Positions 7,568-16,772 are shown, counted from the first letter of the stretch. The stretch is DNA of 49,738 nucleotides from JBBPZA01 sp038199375 (GCA_038199375.1 JBBPZA010000049.1:1-49738); one strand, 5' to 3'. Notes: generated from the letters alone by a model not told the origin. Numbers and translations: made by a program.

Positions 7568-8115
7568 GCTTTGCGACCGAGGGGGAGCCGCCCGCGGCCA
7601 AATCCCTCAACGCGGTGCTTCCGCGGGACGTCGCCGTTCTTTCGGCGGGGCGCGCGGGGGAGGGGTTCGACGCCCGCCGCGACGCCGTGAGCCGCACCTA
7701 CTGCTACCGCCTGCTCCTGAGCCCCACGCGCTCGGCGCTGCGGCGGGGCCGGGCGCTGTGGTGGCCCCGAGCGCTCGACGAGGAAGCTCTGAGGGCGTGT
7801 TGCGCAGCGCTGCGAGGCACGCACGACTTCACCGCCTTCACTCCCTCTGAGACCTACCATGTGCGCTTCGCGCGCGAGGTCTTCGGGGCGCGCTGGGAAC
7901 GCGACGGCGACGAGCTCTGCTTCCGGATCGAAGCCGACAGCTTCATGCGCCGCATGAACCGCATCCTCGTCGGGACCATGCTCGAGGTGGCCGGGGGCCG
8001 CCGCTCGCTCGAGGATTTCGAGCGTCTGCTGCGCGGAGCCCATCGCCGCGAAGCGGGCGAGACGGCGCCGGCCCACGGGCTCTACCTCACCTCGGTCCGC
8101 TACGCGGTGGACTGA
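7381..8115 (+). CDS. truA: tRNA pseudouridine(38-40) synthase
   Basis: TruA converts U38-40 of the tRNA anticodon arm to pseudouridine. The frame shows LILEYDGSAFAGWARQ at the N-terminus, the catalytic-Asp motif GRTDRGVHALGQV, and RMNRILVGTMLEVAGGRRS near the C-terminus. The length from 7381 (about 244 residues) is normal. No ATG, GTG or TTG lies in frame at the expected start; the nearest is a GTG 59 codons upstream, inside the fused membrane tail. The first residue would be ATT 7381 (then PVAKLILEY), so either a rare ATT start is used or a base is wrong. The family call is certain; the start is not. Confidence 0.9.
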   Translation: MPVAKLILEYDGSAFAGWARQRGERTVEEEVERAVARISRERPALVVAGRTDRGVHALGQVVSFATEGEPPAAKSLNAVLPRDVAVLSAGRAGEGFDARRDAVSRTYCYRLLLSPTRSALRRGRALWWPRALDEEALRACCAALRGTHDFTAFTPSETYHVRFAREVFGARWERDGDELCFRIEADSFMRRMNRILVGTMLEVAGGRRSLEDFERLLRGAHRREAGETAPAHGLYLTSVRYAVD

Positions 8116-8125
8116 GGAGCCGTCG

Positions 8126-8428
8126 TCAGCCGTAGAGCGCGCGAGCGCCGGCCACGTCGTCGCCGAGCAGCGGATTGGCCAGCCAGTAGGAGAGCGGGCG
8201 ACGGCCGCAGCGGTCGGGAGTCCCGGTCCCGTAGTCGGCTGACGCGTTCATCCGCGCGCAGCGCCTGCGCTCGTGGCCGAGACCCAGCACGTGGCCGAGC
8301 TCGTGGACGACCGTGAGGAAGGTCAGCGAGTCGCCGCAGCCGCGGCTAAGGCGCACCTCGGACTGGAAGCGGCGGCCAGGGTAGCCGACGATTGCCGCTC
8401 CACCGCACCCCCGCGTAGACCGCTGACC
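8126..8428 (-). pseudogene. Zinc metallopeptidase, 5'-truncated
   Basis: The C-terminal part of a matrixin-like peptidase has HELGHVLGLGHERR, the HExxHxxGxxH zinc site, followed by a Met in CARMN. The open frame extends upstream without an ATG to an in-frame TGA at 8429-8431. Coding-looking sequence (AIVGYPGRRFQSEVRLSRGC) lies before the first GTG (8356). A signal peptide and the N-terminal half of the catalytic domain are missing, and the adjacent SRPBCC gene begins 30 bases beyond. This is a truncated remnant. A 76-residue product from GTG 8356 would keep the zinc ligands but not a complete fold. Confidence 0.65.
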
Positions 8429-8458
8429 TCAAGCGCAGGTCAGGACGTATTCGTCATC

Positions 8459-8923
8459 ATGCGCGTCCACGTCGTCGAGCGCTCGCAGAGGCTCGGCCTC
8501 CCGGTCGAGGCCGTCTTCCCGTTCTTCGCCGACGCGGGCAACCTCGAGGCGATCACGCCCCCGTGGGTCCGCTTCCGCGTGGTCACACCGGGCCGGATCG
8601 ACATGGCGCCCGGCACGCTGATCGAGTACCGGCTGCGGCTCCACGGCGTCCCCGTTCGCTGGGTCACCCGGATCGTCGAGTGGGAGCCCGGGCGCTGGTT
8701 CGTCGACGAGCAGGTCCAGGGGCCCTACCGGCTGTGGCACCACACCCACCTCTTCGAGCCCGACGGCTCCGAGGGCACCGTCGTCCGCGACCGCGTGCGC
8801 TACCGCCTGCCCCTGGGCATCGCCGGCGCGGCGGCGCACACGCTGTTCGTCCGCCGCGACCTGACTCGTATCTTCGACTTCCGCCGTGCGGCGGTGGAGC
8901 GCCTGCTGGCGCCCGCCGCGTAG
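8459..8923 (+). CDS. SRPBCC-family ligand-binding protein
   Basis: The 154-residue protein begins MRVHVVERSQRLGLPVEAVF and shows the SRPBCC/START-like pattern seen in the group often annotated near CDP-paratose epimerases: FFADAGNLEAITPPWVRFRV, then GTLIEYRLRLHGVPVRW, then EWEPGRWFVDEQVQGPYRLW. These proteins form a helix-grip fold with a hydrophobic cavity; the ligand is unknown. ATG 8459 was chosen because the upstream frame is antisense to the peptidase remnant. The gene stands alone before the GntR-controlled unit. Confidence 0.8.
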   Translation: MRVHVVERSQRLGLPVEAVFPFFADAGNLEAITPPWVRFRVVTPGRIDMAPGTLIEYRLRLHGVPVRWVTRIVEWEPGRWFVDEQVQGPYRLWHHTHLFEPDGSEGTVVRDRVRYRLPLGIAGAAAHTLFVRRDLTRIFDFRRAAVERLLAPAA

Positions 8924-8964
8924 GGAGGGACGACGCTTCGGCGGGGAACGACGGCTCGGCTTCT

Positions 8965-8993
8965 TTGACATGGCGCCGCGGCGACGCTACGGT
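8965..8993 (+). promoter_or_regulatory. Promoter of the GntR unit
   Basis: TTGACA (8965-8970), a 17-base spacer and TACGGT (8988-8993) form a near-consensus housekeeping promoter, 36 bases before the ATG at 9029. An inverted repeat lies directly downstream. Confidence 0.6.
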
Positions 8994-8994
8994 C

Positions 8995-9014
8995 TGTATC
9001 AAGTGTTCGATACA
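8995..9014. promoter_or_regulatory. Operator candidate TGTATC-N8-GATACA
   Basis: Perfect 6-base arms flank an 8-base spacer, placed at the likely transcription start just after the -10 box. This position suits repression by the YtrA-type GntR regulator encoded at the end of the same unit (9555..9929). Autoregulation is inferred. Confidence 0.5.
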
Positions 9015-9028
9015 GAGAGGGCCGCGGT

Positions 9029-9558
9029 ATGAACGCAGCGCTCCTGATCTTCCTCGCGGTGGCGGCCGGGGCCGTTCTCGTGCTCGTCGTCGCGGGCGTC
9101 CGGGCGCTCCTGCGGCGGGAGTCCGTCAAGGATTGCATGTACACCGCCGCCTGCCCCGACGGGACCATGGCGGGGCACGGTCCCTGGCCCGGGCGGCCTA
9201 TGCCCTGCCGGCGCTGGCAGCGCTTCTCGCGGGATGGGCGCTGACCGAGTGGACCGTCCGGCTGATCGCCGCGCGCGCTCCAGAGCCGGTGAGCGACGCG
9301 GGCGACGGCGGCCGGCGGGCGCTCGCCGCTCGCACGGCGGTGACGGCCGCCGGCCTGATGGTGGCGCCGACGCTGGCCGGTCTGCTCGTGCCGATGGGCG
9401 CGTCGCTGCACGCGACCTGTCCCTCGGGGGTTCGCGACGCACTCGCACTGGCCATGCTCGCCGCCGGGGCCGGGCTCGCCCTCATCTCCGCGGCCGCGTG
9501 GGTGGCCGCCTTGTTGACGGTCGGCCGTGCGGTGGTTCCGCGGGTCGCCGAAGCGTGA
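9029..9558 (+). pseudogene. Membrane protein(s) partnered with GntR regulator, probable frameshift
   Basis: ATG 9029 (AGAGAGGG 7 bases upstream) opens a frame with one transmembrane helix (MNAALLIFLAVAAGAVLVLV), closing at 9244. A second frame, without a credible start codon, carries on from about 9181 to the TGA at 9556-9558 with three hydrophobic segments (AAYALPALAALLAGWALTEW, then TAAGLMVAPTLAGLLVP, then LALAMLAAGAGLALISAAAW). Either one gene was broken by an indel around 9165-9190, or a second gene's start (ATG 9167) was shifted. It overlaps the GTG of the GntR gene (GTGA). No named family is recognised. YtrA-type regulators often sit beside transport or membrane genes. Confidence 0.5.
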
Positions 9559-9929
9559 ACGTAACCGTCGACACCTCCTCCCCGATTCCGCCCTACGAGC
9601 AGCTGCGCGCCGGCATCGCCGGCCTCATCGCGGTCGGCGCCCTGGCGCCCGGGGCGCCGCTGCCCTCGGTCCGCCAGCTCGCGACCGACCTCGACCTGGC
9701 GCCCGGCACGGTCCAGCGCGCCTACAGCGAGCTTCAGGCCGCGGGCCGGATCCGGTCGCGCTCCCGCCGCGGCGCGGTGGTAGCAGAGGACGGGCCGCCC
9801 GCGGACGTCGGCGAACGCACGCGCGAGCAGGCGGTGCGAGCGGCGGGCCAGTTCGTCGAGCGCGCGCGCCGCCTCGGCCTCGGCAACGACGAGATACGCG
9901 GCGCGCTGGAGGCACAGCTCGCGGGATAG
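9555..9929 (+). CDS. GntR-family regulator, YtrA type
   Basis: The 124-residue protein has an N-terminal winged helix (PPYEQLRAGIAGLIAVGALA, LPSVRQLATDLDLAPGTVQR, AYSELQAAGRIRSRSRRGAV) and only a short helical C-terminal tail. That is the YtrA subfamily architecture, which lacks a large effector domain. GTG 9555 overlaps the stop of the upstream membrane frame, so they are coupled. It probably binds the dyad at 8995-9014 and represses its own unit. The inducer is unknown. Confidence 0.88.
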   Translation: MNVTVDTSSPIPPYEQLRAGIAGLIAVGALAPGAPLPSVRQLATDLDLAPGTVQRAYSELQAAGRIRSRSRRGAVVAEDGPPADVGERTREQAVRAAGQFVERARRLGLGNDEIRGALEAQLAG

Positions 9930-10020
9930 GGCTCAGGCGGGCGTGCCCCACCCGGGCTCTCTCGCGGACCAGCTCGCGGGATAGGGCTCAGGCGGGCGTG
10001 CCCCGCCCCGGCTCTCGCGG
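9913..10020. repeat. Tandem duplication (about 55 bp x 2)
   Basis: CAGCTCGCGGGATAGGGCTC begins at 9913 and again at 9968. The two units (9913-9967 and 9968-10020) match along their length except for a few substitutions and a 2-base length difference. The first unit holds the TAG of gntR. The second holds the stop of the convergent phosphoketolase gene at 9988. The first copy still resembles the 3' end of phosphoketolase, so a short duplication separated two formerly overlapping or abutting gene ends. Confidence 0.85.
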
Positions 10021-12464
10021 ACCGACCGGATCGGGGTCGCCCGGCCACGTCCAGTCGCGCACGTCGGGCGGGTCGTCGCCGTTGGCGCGGGTGTAGGCGC
10101 GGTGGCGCAGGCGCTCGTCGACCATCGTCTGGCGCAGGTGCGCCGCGCGTTCTCCCAGCCCCGGCACGCGGTCGATGACGTCGACGACGAGGTGGAAGCG
10201 GTCCATGTCGTTGAGCATGACCATGTCGAACGGCGTCGTCGTGGTGCCCTCCTCCTTGTAGCCCCGCACGTGGAAATGGGCGTGGTTGGCGCGCCGGTAG
10301 GTCAGGCGGTGGATGAGCCACGGGTAGCCGTGGTAGGCGAAGATCACGGGCCGACTCGTCGTGAACAGCGCGTCGAACTCGATGTCCGAGAGCCCGTGGG
10401 GGTGCTCGCGGTCGTCCTGGAGGCGCATGAGGTCGACGACGTTTACCACGCGCACCTTGAGCTCGGGCAGGTGCCGGCGAAGGAGCGCGGCGGCGGAGAT
10501 CACCTCGAGGGTGGGGGTGTCGCCGGCGCACGCGAGCACGACGTCGGGCTCGCCGCCCTGATCGCTGCTCGCCCAGTCCCAGATGCCGATCCCCCGTTCG
10601 CAGTGGACGATCGCCTCGTCCATGGACAAGAAGTCCAGCGCCGGCTGCTTGCCTGCCACGATCACGTTGACGTAGTGGCGCGAGCGCAGGCAGTGGTCGG
10701 CCACCGAGAGCAGGCAGTTGGCGTCGGGCGGTAGGTAGACCCGGATGACCTCGGCCTTCTTGTTGACCACGTGGTCGATGAAGCCGGGGTCCTGATGGGA
10801 GAAGCCGTTGTGGTCCTGGCGCCAGACGTGCGAGGTCAGCAGGTAGTTGAGCGAGGCGATCGGCGCGCGCCACGGGAGGCCGCGCGTGACCTTCAGCCAC
10901 TTGGCGTGCTGGTTGAACATCGAGTCGACGATGTGGATGAAGGCCTCGTAGCAGTTGAACAGGCCGTGGCGGCCGGTGAGCAGATAGCCCTCCAGCCACC
11001 CCTGGCAGAGGTGCTCGGCGAGCACCTCCATGACCCGCCCGTCGGGCGCGAGATGGTCGTCGTCGGGCTCACGCTGCGCCTGCCACGCGCGGTCGGTCAC
11101 CTCGAAGACCGCGCCGAGCCGGTTCGACGCGGTCTCGTCGGGGCCCACCATCCGGAAGTTCTCGGGATTGCCGCTGACGACATCGCGCAGCCAGGCGCCC
11201 AGCACTCGGGTGGCCTCGCTCGACGTGTGCGCCGGCGCGGGCACGTCGACCGCGTAGCGACGAAAGTCGGGCAGCTCGAGGTCTCGCAAGAGCCGGCCGC
11301 CGTTGGCGTGTGGATTTGCGCCCATGCGGCACTCCCCCTCGGGGGCGAGCGCCGCGAGTTCGGGGCGAAGCGCTCCAGCGTCATCGAAGAGCTCCTCGGG
11401 ACGGTATGAGCGCAGCCAGTCCTCGAGGGCGCGCAGGTGGTCGGGGCGGTCGGCCAGCCCCGAGAGCGGGACCTGATGTGAGCGGTACGAGCCCTCCGCG
11501 GGCTTTCCGTCGACCTCCTTGGGCCCCGTCCAGCCCTTCGGCGTGCGCAGCACGATCATCGGCCAGCGCGGGCGTTCGCGCGCGGCCTCGCCGCCGAGTT
11601 CCTCGCGGCCGGCTTCGTCGCCTGTTCCAACGTGGGTACCCTCCCGCGCCGCTCGCTGAATCGCGGCGATCTCGTCGGTGACGGCGTCCAGCGTCGCAGC
11701 CATGAGCTGGTGCATCTCCTCGGGGTCCGAGCCCTCCACGAAGTACGGTGCGTAGCCGTAGCCCTCGAGCAGCGCGCGCAGCTCGTCGTGGGGGATGCGC
11801 GCCAGCACCGTCGGGTTGGCGATCTTGTAGCCGTTGAGGTGGAGCACCGGCAGCACCGCGCCGTCGCGGGCGGGGTCGAGAACTTGTTGGAGTGCCAGCT
11901 GGCGGCGAGCGGGCCCGTCTCGGCCTCGCCGTCGCCCACCACGCAGCAGAGCAGCAGGGAGGGGTTGTCGAAGGCGGCGCCGTAGGCGTGGGCGAGGGAG
12001 TAGCCCAGCTCGCCGCCCTCGTGGATGGAGCCGGGCGTCTCGGGCGCGACGTGGCTCGGGATGCCGCCGGGGAACGAGAACTGGCGAAACAGCCGCCGCA
12101 GGCCCTCCTCGTCGCGGCCGACGCGCGGGTAGACCTCGCTGTAGGTGCCTTCGAGGTAGGTGTTGGCCACGAGCCCGGGTCCCCCGTGACCCGGCCCGGC
12201 GACGTAGATCGCCGAGAGCGAGCGCGCGCGGATCACGCGGTTGAGGTGGGCGTAGACGAAGTTCAGCCCCGGAGTGGTCCCCCAGTGGCCCAGTAGGCGG
12301 GGCTTGACGTGCTCGAGCGAGAGCGGCTCGCGCAGCAGCGGGTTGTCGAGCAGGTAGATCTGGCCCACCGACAGGTAGTTCGCCGCCCGCCAATAGGCGT
12401 GGATCCCGGCGAGCTCCTCGCCGCCCAGCACTCCCGTGGCTTGCGGTGACCCCTCGTCTTGCAT
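9988..12464 (-). pseudogene. Xylulose-5-P/fructose-6-P phosphoketolase, one frameshift
   Basis: The enzyme splits xylulose-5-P or fructose-6-P with phosphate to acetyl-P plus GAP or erythrose-4-P, using thiamine diphosphate. From ATG 12464 (MQDEGSPQATG) the frame carries the family landmarks YWRAANYLSVGQIYL, GPGHGGPG and GDGEAETGPLAASWHSNKF. At about 11885 the frame is lost and resumes as LDPARDGAVLPVLHLNGYKI in another frame, which continues intact to 9988. One C is missing where TTCCTC would restore the frame. Full length would be about 825 residues, near the usual 790-810. All motifs are well preserved, so this could be a recent lesion or an assembly error. It could feed acetyl-P from pentose phosphates, linking to the CBB genes 30 kb away only by metabolism. 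Confidence 0.85.
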
Positions 12465-12535
12465 CACACGTGCCACGCTACCCGCTGGCGCAACGGAGGT
12501 TGTCGCGCTCCGGAGAACTACCATCCTCGCGGCCC

Positions 12536-13354
12536 GTGAAGGTCCTGCTCACCAACGACGACGGGATGCGCGCCGAGGGCCTTCAGGCTCTGCGGCGCGC
12601 GCTGCTCGCCACCCCCGGGGTCGAGCTGGCCGTCATCGCGCCGGACTCCAACCGGTCGGCCACGGCACGGTCGATCACGACGCGCCGGCCGCTGTGGGTG
12701 GAGGAGGTCGACTTCGGCGACGGCTCGGTGGGCTATGAGACCGACGGCACCCCGGTCGACTGCGTGCGCTTCGCGTCGCTCGGGCTGGTCGAGGGCTTCC
12801 AGGCCGAGCTCGTCGTCGCCGGGATCAACCACGGATCGAACCTCGGCGACGACATCACCTACTCGGGCACGGTCGCCGCGGCGCTCGAGGCGATCGTCCT
12901 CGGGCTGCCGGGCATCGCGGTCTCCCAGCAGTCGGCGGCCGGCGAGCTGGACTTCCGCTTCAGCGAGCGCTTCGACTTCGACACCGCCGCGCGCTTCACC
13001 GCCCGCGTGGTCGAGGAGATCGAGGACGTGCCGCTCCCCGAAGGCACCCTCCTGAACATCAACTGCCCGCGCGGCGAGCCCGACGGCGTCGATGTCACCC
13101 GGCTGGGCAAGCGCATCTACCGCGACAAGCTCATCCTGGAGGAGCAGGGGGAGGGGGGGCGCAGGCTCTTCCGCATCTACGGACAGGACATCGGCTACGA
13201 GGAGGAGGAGGGCACCGACCTCGCGGCGGTCGCCGGCGGCCGGATCGCGGTCACCCCGATCCACTTCGACCTGACCGACCGCAGCGGCCTCGACGCGCTC
13301 GCCGAGTACGACCTCGCTCGGCTGGTGGAGCCGGCGGCGAGGGAGGTGGAGTGA
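12536..13354 (+). CDS. surE: 5'/3'-nucleotidase SurE
   Basis: The 272-residue product starts at GTG 12536 with VKVLLTNDDGMRAEGLQALR, holding the Asp-Asp metal site. It continues with APDSNRSATARSIT (Asn ligand), GTPVDCVRFA and AGINHGSNLGDDITYSGTVA. SurE is a divalent-metal phosphatase acting on nucleoside monophosphates. Upstream in-frame ATGs were rejected because they precede the conserved first strand. It is divergent from phosphoketolase with a 71-base gap and overlaps ligA (GTGA), so these two are co-translated. Confidence 0.95.
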   Translation: MKVLLTNDDGMRAEGLQALRRALLATPGVELAVIAPDSNRSATARSITTRRPLWVEEVDFGDGSVGYETDGTPVDCVRFASLGLVEGFQAELVVAGINHGSNLGDDITYSGTVAAALEAIVLGLPGIAVSQQSAAGELDFRFSERFDFDTAARFTARVVEEIEDVPLPEGTLLNINCPRGEPDGVDVTRLGKRIYRDKLILEEQGEGGRRLFRIYGQDIGYEEEEGTDLAAVAGGRIAVTPIHFDLTDRSGLDALAEYDLARLVEPAAREVE

Positions 13355-15411
13355 GCCCGCGGGCGCCCGCGGGCGCCGGGGGCAAGGCGCCCGCGCAGGA
13401 GTCGACTCCCGCCGCTCGCGCCGTCCAGCTTCGCCGCGAGATCGAGGAGCACAACCGCCGCTACTACGTCCTCGACGACCCGCTGATCGCCGACGACGCC
13501 TACGACGCGCTGCTCGACGAGCTTCGGGAGATCGAGGGGCGCCACCCCGAGCTGCGGACGACCGACTCGCCGACCCAGCGCGTCGGCGGCGAGCCGGTCT
13601 CCGAGCTTCACAAGGTCCGCCATCCCCAGCCGATGCTCTCGCTGGCCAACGCGCGCTCGGCGGAGGAGCTGCGGGCGTGGGTGACCCGCATGCGCAACCA
13701 CCTCCTGCGCGAGGGCATCGAGGACGCCGCCTTCGAGTACGTCGCCGAGCCGAAGATCGACGGGCTGGCGATCTCCCTGCTCTACCGAGACGGCACGCTC
13801 GAGTACGGGGCGACGCGCGGCAACGGCGAGATCGGCGAGGAGGTGACCCACAACCTGCGGACGATCGCCGCCATCCCCTTGCATTTCGACGACGCTCCAC
13901 CGCTCCTCGAGGTCCGCGGCGAGGTCTACATGTCGCTGCCCGACTTCGCCGCGCTAAACGAGCGCCGGGCCGCCGAGGGCCTCTCGACCTTCATGAACCC
14001 CCGCAACGCGGCGGCCGGCACCATCAGGCAGCTCGACCCCAAGCTCGCCGCGCAGCGCCCGCTCTCGATGTGGTGCTACGGCATCGGGGCCACGGAGGGC
14101 CTCGCGCTCTCGGGGCACTGGGAGGCGCTCGAGTGGCTGCGTGAGCACGGCTTCCGCGTCAACGCGGACGTCAAGGCCCTGACGACCGAGGACGACGTCG
14201 TGGCCCAGTGCTTGGCGTGGCAGGCGCGCCGCGGGGCGCTTGACTTCGAGATAGACGGGGTCGTCGTCAAGGTCTCCGACTACGAGCTCCAGCGCCGGCT
14301 CGGAGTGGTGGGGCGCGACCCGCGCTGGGCGGTGGCCTGGAAGTTCCCGCCCACGACGAAGGTGACGCTGCTCAAGCGGGTGATGTGGAACGTCGGCAAG
14401 TTCGGCGACCTGCATCCGTTCGCCGAGCTCGAGCCGGTGGGCGTCAGCGGGGTGACGGTCAAGCTCGCGACCCTGCACAACGAGGAGGACCTCGCGCGCA
14501 AGGACATTCGGGCCGGGGAGGAGGTGATAGTACTCAGGGCCGGCGACGTCATCCCGCAGGTGCTCTCTCCCGCCCCCCACGTCGTCGAGCGCCCCGACCG
14601 ACCGCCCAAGCCTCTGCCGCCCGAGCGCTGCCCGGTCTGCGAGACGCCGACGGTCAAGCCCGAGGGCTCGGTCTTCACCAAGTGCCCCAACCGCGACTGC
14701 CCCTCACGCCGCTGGCAGCTGCTCAAGCACTTCGCGGGAGACATCGACGGCCTGGGTGAGAAGCAGGTCGCGCTCTTCCAGCGCGAGGGGCTGGTCCGCA
14801 CCGCGGGCGACTTCTACCGGCTCACCGTCGAGCAGCTCACCGCGCTCGAGGGCTTCGGCGAGGTGTCGGCGACCCGCCTGTTGCAGCGCATCGCGGAGTC
14901 CCGCGAGCGGCCCTTCGGGCTCGTGCTCTTCGCGATCGGGCTCGAGGAGGTCGGCTATGTCACGGGCCGCAACCTCGCCCAGCGGTTCCGCTCGATCGAG
15001 AACCTGCTCGCCGCCTCGGCGGAGGAGATCGCCCAGACGCCGGGCGTCGGGACGAAGATGGCCGAGACGATCCACGAGCAGCTCCACGAGCCCCAGATGC
15101 TCGAGCTCATCGCCGACCTGCGCTCGCTCGGCGTGCGCTTCGAGCAGGAAGGGGCGCCGCCCGGCGAGGGCCCGCTGTCGGGCAAGACCTTCGTCCTGAC
15201 CGGGACCCTCCCGACCCTGACCCGCGAGGAGGCCCAGGAGCGCATTCTCGCCGCGGGCGGACGGGTCACGTCGTCGGTCTCCAAGAAGACCGACTACGTG
15301 GTCGCGGGGGAGAGCCCGGGCACCAAGCTCGCGAAGGCCGAGCGGTTGGGGGTCGAGGTCGTGGAGGAGGAGGCTCTCACGGATCTGCTTCGAGGCGGCG
15401 GCGAGACCTAG
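13351..15411 (+). CDS. ligA: NAD-dependent DNA ligase
   Basis: The 686-residue ligase has the adenylation domain with the nucleophilic Lys in EPKIDGLAIS (K135), the OB fold, a four-cysteine zinc finger (CPVCETP ... CPNRDCPSRR), the helix-hairpin-helix region (GLGEKQVALFQREGL) and a C-terminal BRCT domain (LSGKTFVLTGTLPTLTREEA). It seals nicks during replication and repair. GTG 13351 overlaps the surE stop. Length and domain order are normal. It converges on fic with a 12-base gap. Confidence 0.97.
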   Translation: MSPRAPAGAGGKAPAQESTPAARAVQLRREIEEHNRRYYVLDDPLIADDAYDALLDELREIEGRHPELRTTDSPTQRVGGEPVSELHKVRHPQPMLSLANARSAEELRAWVTRMRNHLLREGIEDAAFEYVAEPKIDGLAISLLYRDGTLEYGATRGNGEIGEEVTHNLRTIAAIPLHFDDAPPLLEVRGEVYMSLPDFAALNERRAAEGLSTFMNPRNAAAGTIRQLDPKLAAQRPLSMWCYGIGATEGLALSGHWEALEWLREHGFRVNADVKALTTEDDVVAQCLAWQARRGALDFEIDGVVVKVSDYELQRRLGVVGRDPRWAVAWKFPPTTKVTLLKRVMWNVGKFGDLHPFAELEPVGVSGVTVKLATLHNEEDLARKDIRAGEEVIVLRAGDVIPQVLSPAPHVVERPDRPPKPLPPERCPVCETPTVKPEGSVFTKCPNRDCPSRRWQLLKHFAGDIDGLGEKQVALFQREGLVRTAGDFYRLTVEQLTALEGFGEVSATRLLQRIAESRERPFGLVLFAIGLEEVGYVTGRNLAQRFRSIENLLAASAEEIAQTPGVGTKMAETIHEQLHEPQMLELIADLRSLGVRFEQEGAPPGEGPLSGKTFVLTGTLPTLTREEAQERILAAGGRVTSSVSKKTDYVVAGESPGTKLAKAERLGVEVVEEEALTDLLRGGGET

Positions 15412-15423
15412 GAGTGGCTAGAG

Positions 15424-16770
15424 CTAGACGCCCGCCGTGAGCGATTCCGCCAGTCGTGGGGCGGCGCTGAAGACGTGGGTTCGCCCGTAGCGCCGCCGCT
15501 CGAGCAGGCCCTTGTCGAGGAGCGGGAGCAGGTCGTTGCGGGCGGTCTCGTGCGTTACGCCGTGGCTCAGCGCGTGGCCACGCAACGTGTAGGTCTCGTC
15601 GGGATCTCTGATGGCGTTGCTCAGCAGAGCGAGTTGGCGGTGGTTGAATTGCGGGGAGCCCTTGATGAGACGCTCGACGTCGCGGATCTCCTTGGCCTTC
15701 CTGCCGAGATAGGAGTGGAGCATCTCGACAGCCCGCTGGATGACTTCGAGCTGGTAGACGAGGAAGTAGGTCGTGTCCCGCTCGTCCGTCTCAGTCAGTA
15801 GGAACGACTTCGCGTACTGGCTCGGAGCGTCCCGAAGGATGCGTGAGATCGACAGGTACTCCACGAGCCAGTATCCCCGCGTGCGCATGTACCAGTAGAA
15901 GAGGGCTCTCGCGACCCGCCCGTTGCCGTCCTCGAAGGGATGGTCGTAGCCGAGCCAGAAGTGGAGCAGGATCGCGCGGACGACCGGGTGGATGAAGCGG
16001 TCGGGCTGCTCGGGCTCATTGGCGAAGTCGCAGAGCGCCCGCAGTCGACTGGGAAGCTCACCGGCGGCCGGCGGCGCATGGAGAAGCCTGCCACCGGGCG
16101 CGTCGTATACGGCGACGCGATCTTCGTCTGGTCGCTGTAGCCGGCCGGCGGCATCGGGATTGTCGAGGGTGCCCTCGGTCAGGATCCGATGGAGGTCGAG
16201 CACCGCTTCGGGCGTGAGCTCGGCACCGATCTCCTGACGCATGAAGTGCAGGCCTCGATAGTTGTTGAAGACCATGCGTTCGCTTCGGTCCTTAGGTTCG
16301 CGCCCCGACCGGAGCAGTTCCTTGGCGACCCTGCGGGAAGTGGTCGCCCCCTCGAGCTGGCTCGACCGGATCGCCTCCTCCATGAGCGAGTTGACGAGGT
16401 AGTGCTGTCGCGCCTGCTCGTCGGCCGTCACCACCTCTGACATGGCGATTTCGCCGCTGCAGCGCTGGTCGACGTAGTGGAGCAAACGGAACACCAGATC
16501 GGGAACGCTGTAGGAGAAGGGATTTCCGTCCGGGTCCGTCAAGGGAATCGGTCGCAGGGACGACTGCCTGGCCCACTTGAAGAGGAACCACCACTCCCGG
16601 TGACTCAAGTCCCCCGGCGGCTCGAGGTGGCGCAGCTTGTCCCAGTGGACGTACTCCCGACCGTCCTCGTGCGGTTCTTGGTGCCCGCCTTGTAGGACTG
16701 CCGAGAGGCGGTCGGAGCCGGTGAGCTCCAAGAGGAGCTCCTGATAGTCGGGGGGCGAGGCTACGAACAT
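15424..16770 (-). CDS. Fic-domain protein with own inhibitory helix and C-terminal winged helix
   Basis: The 448-residue protein has the Fic active site HPFEDGNGRVAR at about residues 277-288, where the His acts in AMP (or other NMP) transfer. At about 136-141 it has SSQLEG, matching the S-x3-E-G inhibitory motif whose Glu blocks ATP in class II Fic proteins, so activity is likely self-inhibited until released. The C-terminal 80 residues (HALSHGVTHETARNDLLPLL, then GLLERRRYGRTHVF) look like a winged helix, so it may bind DNA. ATG 16770 has GGAG 5 bases upstream; a TTG at 16773 also fits. The upstream region is full of TTGGA/TCCAA boxes. The target protein is unknown. Confidence 0.9.
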   Translation of the reverse strand: MFVASPPDYQELLLELTGSDRLSAVLQGGHQEPHEDGREYVHWDKLRHLEPPGDLSHREWWFLFKWARQSSLRPIPLTDPDGNPFSYSVPDLVFRLLHYVDQRCSGEIAMSEVVTADEQARQHYLVNSLMEEAIRSSQLEGATTSRRVAKELLRSGREPKDRSERMVFNNYRGLHFMRQEIGAELTPEAVLDLHRILTEGTLDNPDAAGRLQRPDEDRVAVYDAPGGRLLHAPPAAGELPSRLRALCDFANEPEQPDRFIHPVVRAILLHFWLGYDHPFEDGNGRVARALFYWYMRTRGYWLVEYLSISRILRDAPSQYAKSFLLTETDERDTTYFLVYQLEVIQRAVEMLHSYLGRKAKEIRDVERLIKGSPQFNHRQLALLSNAIRDPDETYTLRGHALSHGVTHETARNDLLPLLDKGLLERRRYGRTHVFSAAPRLAESLTAGV

Positions 16771-16772
16771 CA

